64,000 nucleotides of DNA from contig OY744520.1 in assembly GCA_963556195.1 (NCBI GenBank), positions 4,248,501 to 4,312,500 of the forward strand, read 5' to 3'. The translations under genes were made by a program, and so were the position numbers. This document shows, piece after piece, positions 58,161 to 64,000 of the stretch (position 1 is its first letter; every line of letters begins with the position of its first letter). Origin of the DNA: Sepiola atlantica. Lineage: Eukaryota > Mollusca > Cephalopoda > Sepiida > Sepiolidae. The notes beneath the pieces were generated by a model that saw only the letters and a list, made by a program, of their open reading frames with translations, made no database searches and was not told the origin of the DNA.

Positions 58161-59739
58161 AAGGAAACAGAAATGAAAAAAATGCATTCAACAAAACAAT
58201 GTACTTTTCAGAAGCGACCAAAAAGCAATTAAGATAACATGAATGTTACACGAAAAAAGACGATAAAACTCATCCGTCTCTTGTATGGTCATTTCTTTCT
58301 CAAATAAACACCGAAGAACAAAGACCGCATGACATGCTGATGCAAAGAGACATTCACCGGGACAATCAGCTCGCGATGCACGGGAACAGGTCTAAACAGA
58401 CTTTAAACTTGGGTCAAAAGTTTAAAAAATCGCTGGGCTTATACTTTTCCTGGGAGAAAATCTTTCCTCGTGTCGATCTAAATAACATGTTCTTTTCACA
58501 TTACTAATACTATCTGAAATAACTGTCCGTTGACAAGGTCGTGATAATGAGATAGATCTAGAACATTTACGTGCTGCAATCCGAAACAGATCGTTATACC
58601 AGCCAAACCCCACTCATCCACTGTAGAGAGTACCAGCTTGCTTTTAAAATCCACCATGTTCGCTTTTTTCCGACTGTACATACATGCAGAGATTTTAATG
58701 CAATGTGAACACATATATTGCTGCAGAATTCCTCACATAGGATGCCCTCTATAAAGTTGACCACTTACGTCTCAGTTGCAATATGCTTTTACTGGGGTGA
58801 ACAAAAGTTTTTAAAAAAGAATTGGTGTGAAGAAAATGGAAAGCTAAACACCTTCATTTTGGTGTGCTTCTCATTTAAGTAATAGGAAACGATTGGTGAA
58901 TGCCATTTCTTTATTTGTACAAATAAATGAATCTCCTATTAGTACAACATATATGATTAGGGAAAATGTGAATGTTACTTGTCTCCCGTCGTATTTGTAG
59001 TTAACGTACACACACATAACTTATAAGGATGCACCACCGGAGACATCGTTCTTATTAATACATATCATATGTTCAATTCTATATACACACTATAAAAATG
59101 AAAAATGTATCTTACGTAATCATTATATTTAGTTTCGATTACACCTTGAACTTTAATGCAATCCAATTATATTTAGTACAAATAGAACTCAGTCATTTCG
59201 ACGTTTCCATTAGGTGTCAGTTATTAATAGCCAATCGTCTGTGTTATTGCAATCAATCTGAACTTGCATTTCTTGACAGCTTACACGCGAGCTTTACTCG
59301 ACTAGCAAGTGTGGAGCGGTCGCTTCAATGGCATCAACATCTCCTTGTAAAGAGGTTTTCAATAGAGCATGTGATCTACATTATTTGTTTCTTATAGTTT
59401 TACTGAGATATAAATTAAATCAGCGGTTGATATTACAGCATATAAACCGTTTTTTTGTCTTTTAAATGTCGGATCCGGTCATTTTGATAAGTTGTATATG
59501 ATTACCAAAATATTCATTGTCTGTATAATTAATTTGTTTCGTGCAGTCGTTTTAGAAACATTCACTTGTATTTACATACTTTGATAACATTTCTGTTTTT
59601 AATATCTTATATCTTTACATCATTCCCTATATACCCTTTGCTTTTATAGATCATATTATAGCGTCTATTAAAACATTTATTTCATAGAAGTTGTGTTGAT
59701 GATGTTTTGCGGGATATCCACACGTTGATTAATTAATCA
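58161..59739. other. Unrecognised DNA
   Basis: Two minus-strand frames at 58,422-58,714 and a 99-aa plus frame at 59,098-59,397 show no family motif. Within the latter, 59,280-59,346 is bounded by a good-looking acceptor (TTGCATTTCTTGACAG) and donor (GTAAAG); the 67 bases between are slightly richer in GC. This could be a small host exon but is only a guess. Confidence 0.35.
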
Positions 59740-60265
59740 ATTTTGGTAAAAAGCCTATACGACTTAAAGTTGGACAACTAAACGATTTTGGTAGAAAGCC
59801 TTTATGACTTTTTAGTTGTCGAATTAAACAATTTTGGTAGAAAGTCTATATAACTTCAAGTTGGCGAATTAAACAAATTTAGTAAATAGCCTATAGGATA
59901 TAAATTTGGCGAATTAAACAATGTTTGTAGAACACTTATAGGACTTCAAGGTTGCGAATTAAACAATGTTGGTAGAAAGCATATATGACTTCAAGTTGGC
60001 AGATTCACCATTTTTATAGCTAACTTACATGAGTTTAAGTTGGCGAATTAAACCATTTTAGTAGAAAGCATATATGACTTCAAGTTGGCAAATTCACCAT
60101 TTTTATAGCTAACTTACATGAGTTTAAGTTTGCGAATTAAACCATTTTAGTAGAAAGCATATATGACTTCAAGTGAGCAAATCAAAAAATGTTGGTAGAT
60201 AGCCTATATGACTAAAAGTTTGCTAATTAAACAATATTGGTAAAAAAGCTATATGACTGAAAGTT
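59740..60265 (+). repeat. 45-52 bp minisatellite, about 11 units
   Basis: Units of the form GCGAATTAAACAATTTTGGT, then AGAAAGC, then (A/T)TATATGACTTCAAGTTG recur at about 46-bp steps. Two adjacent blocks near 59,990-60,160 are nearly identical over about 104 bp, showing higher-order duplication. Confidence 0.92.
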
Positions 60266-60806
60266 TAGGTACACAGAGGTAAAAGGCGAATTTATTTAGA
60301 GTTGTAGCGAGATAAGGTTTGTGTGTGAATGTTTTACAAGGAGCAACCAATATTTGGAGTTCGATCGAACACTTTCGTTAAAAATAAGGATAACATTGTA
60401 AAATACTAGAAACATCTCTTCTGTGATAAATCCACTGTAGAGAAGAGAATCTATCATCTCTCACTTATTTCAAATCATAATGAGAACATAACAGGTAGTA
60501 GCACTTCGATTCAGAGTTGTTTGGTAGTAAGGGCAGATCGTTGTTATGCTACAAATTTTACAAATTTGGTACTCACTACTGAATGAAGTTTTATATTTTA
60601 ACGAGAATAGATCATTGGTGACAGAAACTGCTACTCTTTGTGGGATGGGCGTAGGAATTTCGATAACATTGTACACATTGTCTTAATCACGGCGTCAAAA
60701 CCGATCTCCGTTTAAGACTAATAACCAGAATTTAGTAACAGAGAATCATAAATATTTTAAGAATGTTAGCAACACTTTTGTATAAAACAGCTTATTACGC
60801 GCCATG
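60266..60806. other. Unrecognised DNA
   Basis: A 68-aa minus-strand frame (60470-60676) has no recognised motif. Confidence 0.45.
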
Positions 60807-60898
60807 TGTAATAGTCACAAAAAATCACAAATAGTCACAAATAGTCACAAAAAGTCACAAATGTCACAAATAGTCACAAATAGTCACAAATAGTCACA
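60807..60898. repeat. 10-bp tandem repeat (AGTCACAAAT)n
   Basis: About nine copies of AGTCACAAAT with minor variants. Confidence 0.93.
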
Positions 60899-61315
60899 CC
60901 CAACATTAATATTGGCATCGTTTCACATCATTAACTCGTGGGGAGGTGGATAAATTACAGATCCATAGACGTAACGCTTAGGATAATTTTAAAACGGGTT
61001 TCTCCTTCATTAATCATATCTTATGCTCATTATATCTTCACTTTTTACTGCCACGTGCGTTTCTTTTAGCATTTCCATTGACTTATTACGCTCTCTTCAC
61101 TCTTAACGCAGACTTATTCTAATATTCTACATATCTTATAAGTCAGGAACATCATCGAAATATCAATGTCAATGGTGATAGGAGATTCCAGAAGTGTTAG
61201 GCACACTTAAAGTCCTATGAATTGTAGTGGAACGAAACTGGTATCATTCTTAAAGCTAGGATTATATAGTATTTTGTAATGCTAATTATCTTTTTCATAT
61301 TTTACAGATTCAGTA
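60899..61315. other. Unrecognised DNA
   Basis: Nothing recognised before the transposase relic. Confidence 0.45.
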
Positions 61316-61685
61316 ATGTCATTCACTCAACGGGAAAAGGCGTTTTGCGCCATCGGATTTGCAAAATCTGAACAATGGGCAATTGCTCAACGGGCATTGT
61401 GCACAAAATTCTGAACAAAGGAATTAGACAAAAAACTCCATATGTTGATGGTGTGGTAAATTTATGAAAGATGGGTATTTATGCCAAGCTAAGTGAACGG
61501 TGCGCCCTTCAATTTCATATGAGACGGATGAGGGAGTTCGGAATGCCTTCGAACGGATTCACCATAAATCGATCAAAAGGGCCAGTAAGACACTTCAGCT
61601 TCTTACAATAACTGTTTGGTGTGTCTACGAACAAGAATTGCATATGACACCTTACAAGCTACAGTTGCTAAATGTCAAACTCTAA
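61316..61685 (+). pseudogene. Mariner-like transposase helix-turn-helix fragment
   Basis: From ATG at 61,316 the frame reads MSFTQREKAFCAIGFAKSEQ then WAIAQRALCTKF and a stop. This fits the first helix-turn-helix of mariner-like proteins (the DUF4817 type: ..E..FC...FA.......QR.F...). After a gap, the frame at 61500-61685 has DEGVRNAFERIHHKSIKRAS, then KTLQLLTITVWCVYEQELHM and TPYKLQLLNVKL. This matches the second helix-turn-helix (V....R.P.KS.RRAS.EL.I....V.R.L...L...PYK.QL). These domains bind transposon ends. Stops between the two halves and absence of the DDE/D domain make it a dead fragment. Confidence 0.75.
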
Positions 61686-62279
61686 AGCTCCTATGAATCC
61701 TTTGAGTTACAAAGTAACGAATAACCTCGGTTTTAATTTGGTTACTCAAAATGCTATATATTATAACTCTTTTAAATAAACGTATACTTTTATACAGATC
61801 TATCATGTATGTGTATGTTTATTCATTTTAATGCTTCTAATGTCGCTGTTACGTCGGCGTAAAGGATTTTTTGAAGTCATTTATCTTCTTTGCTATGTAT
61901 TTGAGCTTCGGGGCTTAGAAATCTATTAATCTCTCTTTTCTAAGATTTACTCAACCTTCAGCTTACTTATCGGTCACACGTGTGAGTGTACTCTTTGAAC
62001 CCTCGTTCTGCCATTTTATCTTGCAGCAGATGCTGTATAACGACAATAGAAAGTGTGTAACACTCGTGATTCATGATTGGACATTTGTATTTGATCGAAA
62101 TTGACTGATATTCAATTAAAAGCAATACTTACTAAAATACATTTTTAATATGTAAACAATCGAGTATTTTTTTACAATTCAAATGAATTATTCGAACTGC
62201 TTTTCTATGTATATGGATCAGCATGGTATGACATTTCACCGGCTTGATTGTGTTGGCATTGGGTTTTCACTTCCTTCTA
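61686..62279. other. Unrecognised DNA
   Basis: May include eroded transposon sequence; no motif recognised. Confidence 0.45.
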
Positions 62280-63778
62280 GAATCTGATACTTATCTTATT
62301 TTTGACTAATTTTACCCCCATCCCTTCTAATCATATTTTAAAACTACTTGGAAGCCTCTTGCAAGCTTCCCTTATCAATCTAATTTAAAATTGTAATTGC
62401 TAACTGTTGCCCTGTTACTGCTCACTCATCATTTAAACTATAGATTATAACACTGACACTGCACTTAAGTTTTAAACTGAATTAACCCAATTCAACCCTT
62501 TATTACTTATAATCGTAACAAATTGTTTCAAACAATCTATTCTTATCGCTTTAACTGTTCCCCTCTTCTAAATTTTTAATATAACTGAGTAGGACAGGCT
62601 CGATCTTTAATACTACTAAACCTATCCCTCAATTTCTTTTCTCTTTTCTCCTTCTTCTCTTTTGTCATTTAATTTCTCTTTAAATTATTTATCTAACCCT
62701 TAATTTTGGTTTTAAAATAATTTTTTTAATTAACTATTTTCTAGTTCCTTTTAAATTTTAATTTTTTAATCACTCACTCTCCCACATACCTCTACTTATT
62801 TTACCTTGCCTTTAACTAATCCGTTTAACCCTTTTAAATTCCTAGAAACCCTAGCAAGTAACTGCAACTACTTTGCCTATAGTCGTCTATTGTTACTTTG
62901 GAAATTTAGTCATCTAGAATTTTAGTCATTGGAATTCTATTTTTAGAATCGGTTAACTCTATTTTCTTCGAGTTTATCTCGCCAATCCCTAAATTCATTT
63001 TTATACGACTTTTCTATACCACTCCTCCCCGCTTCAGATTAATTCCTACCCTCAAAAACCCATCTCTTAACCTTGACCATATCGCCTGCCCATACCCTCA
63101 ATCCCCCTTTTCACTTTAACCTCCTGCCCCTATCCAACCCTTTTTTCCTTTTCCTTTTTTCTTTCTCTTTCTTCCCAACCCTTGCAGCGGCTATCTAAAC
63201 AAATCCGAACATATCGACCCCTCGCGCTTTAACCCCCCTCCCTCTAACCCCAAATTTTAACCTTTTTTGTTTCATTTGGATTTAAACCCTTTTGAACGAG
63301 ATGTCATTTGCCTTTTTCGGTCCAGGAAGTATTTCAATAATGGCCAATTTTTCTCCTTTCAATTCCTTTTAAGTGCGTCTGGATTTACCTATTATTCTGA
63401 AAACTTTTCTCCACACTGCTCCTACGCAAATATTTTTGCAAATATTTTTTTACGCGTTCTACAATTCATCGGACTTCCTCTCAACGGAAATTTACCACCC
63501 GGACAAACCGCATATCTTTTTTACGAAGCTTTTCTTTTTTCACTGCGTTTTTTTTAATAACATTTTTCATATTTTTCAAATATTTGAACTTTGTTTTTTT
63601 CGAAAGCCAATTTATCCATCTGTATTTCTCCTCTGATGATAAGATCTCGATCTTTGAAAAGCCTTATCTTAAGGAAAAAATAATAAACACTAGTTTATTA
63701 CTGAATACACCTTGCATTGAACAATTATACCATGAAATAAATCTGGACATTCGTCGCATATTTATCACTCTTTTTCCT

Positions 63779-63779
<1 letters not shown>
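62280..63779 (+). mobile_element. Pyrimidine-rich, possibly PLE-like 3' region
   Basis: About 1.5 kb with a strong T/C bias on the plus strand, many CCCTTTT and ACCC phrases, and Phe/Leu-rich frames that I regard as artefacts. A CTGATGA, AAGAT/ATCTT hairpin with CTCG loop, and GAAA lie at 63633-63659. A second hairpin (CCTTA/TAAGG, 63662-63674) and a (TATC)n/(TA)n array follow. The layout resembles the PLE-like end at 21.9-22.5 kb. Helix I and a cleavage triplet are not evident here. Confidence 0.4.
63633..63659 (+). other. Hammerhead-like core, incomplete
   Basis: CTGATGA, then a five-base-pair stem capped by CTCG, then GAAA. It lacks helix I and a clear NUH triplet, so it is a relic at best. 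Confidence 0.35.
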
Positions 63780-63815
<36 letters not shown>

Positions 63816-63816
63816 A

Positions 63817-63897
<81 letters not shown>
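63780..63897. repeat. (TATC)n then (TA)n microsatellite
   Basis: About 65 bp of TATC units followed by about 50 bp of TA. Confidence 0.95.
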
Positions 63898-63898
<1 letters not shown>

Positions 63899-64000
63899 CA
63901 CGACTGTATGTTTTCGCACGTGCGTAACTATTAAATAAAAAAAGAATACAGCGCGTCCCACGAAGACGTTAACATCGGAAAAAGGTGACAAAGAAAATAA
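63898..64000. other. Unrecognised DNA at window end
   Basis: Nothing recognised in the last 100 bases. Confidence 0.5.

Noticed and set aside
57799..58187. Poly-Ser, poly-His and poly-Met frames
   Set aside because: Three-frame translations of one (GAT)n array; no protein signal outside the repeat.
59280..59346. 67-nt exon with good acceptor and donor
   Set aside because: Splice-like signals of this quality arise often by chance in AT-rich DNA, and there is no recognisable protein or neighbouring exon.

Overview
The window looks like nuclear DNA of an invertebrate animal, most plausibly a cephalopod (octopus-type) mollusc. It is AT-rich and full of long (TA)n and trinucleotide microsatellites, and it holds decayed copies of several animal retrotransposon and DNA-transposon families. 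There are no prokaryotic operons or CRISPR arrays, and I found no convincing intact host gene. The species call is inference. Most long open frames are translated microsatellites (Ile-Tyr, Met, Ser or His runs) or antisense shadows of retroelements.

Layout. 1-9,000: mostly unrecognised AT-rich DNA with TA arrays, one short fold-back and a diverged repeat pair around 4 kb. 9,000-15,300: a GC-richer patch, a 26-27 bp minisatellite and the remains of a Helitron-type helicase (about 13.4-14.46 kb). 15,400-18,000: a fold-back Penelope-like element (PLE) with a GIY-YIG endonuclease reading frame and a hammerhead-ribozyme-like motif in each arm, ending close to (TA)n. 18,750-19,325: the C-terminal end of a CR1/jockey-type LINE (minus strand). 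19,600-25,300: TA arrays, two PLE-terminus-like fragments, a modular inverted repeat and a Helitron-like non-autonomous element. 25,300-31,000: unrecognised DNA, a degenerate telomere-like tract, a 75-bp minisatellite, a Tc1 transposase N-terminus and a second ribozyme-like PLE end. 31,600-32,415: PLE-terminus-like units separated by (TA)n. 32,918-34,895: an old R4/Dong-type LINE, then a perfect 52-bp hairpin. 36,110-41,856: a PLE reverse-transcriptase scrap next to a nearly full-length but dead Tx1/L1-like LINE (minus strand, ORF1 plus ORF2). 42,000-50,800: little, apart from microsatellites, a tRNA-derived SINE-like segment and a 5S rRNA-like pseudogene. 50,871-51,545: a hairpin-ended tandem element. 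52,084-54,638: a younger R4/Dong-type LINE set between TAA microsatellites. 54,700-64,000: a tRNA-like SINE, a purine tract, two minisatellites, a mariner-like transposase fragment and a pyrimidine-rich PLE-like 3' end.

How it fits together. The recurring theme is retroelements whose 3' ends abut microsatellites: PLE-like ends against (TA)n and an R4/Dong LINE against (TAA)n. Several PLE-like ends carry a CTGANGA-hairpin-GAAA signature. In four places this can be drawn as a small type I hammerhead with a pairing helix I and a very short or self-complementary helix III. Hammerheads in PLE terminal repeats are an established phenomenon; the particular set here, its spacing to (TA)n and its variants are what deserve checking. 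All protein-level calls come from reading motifs by eye; no search was run.
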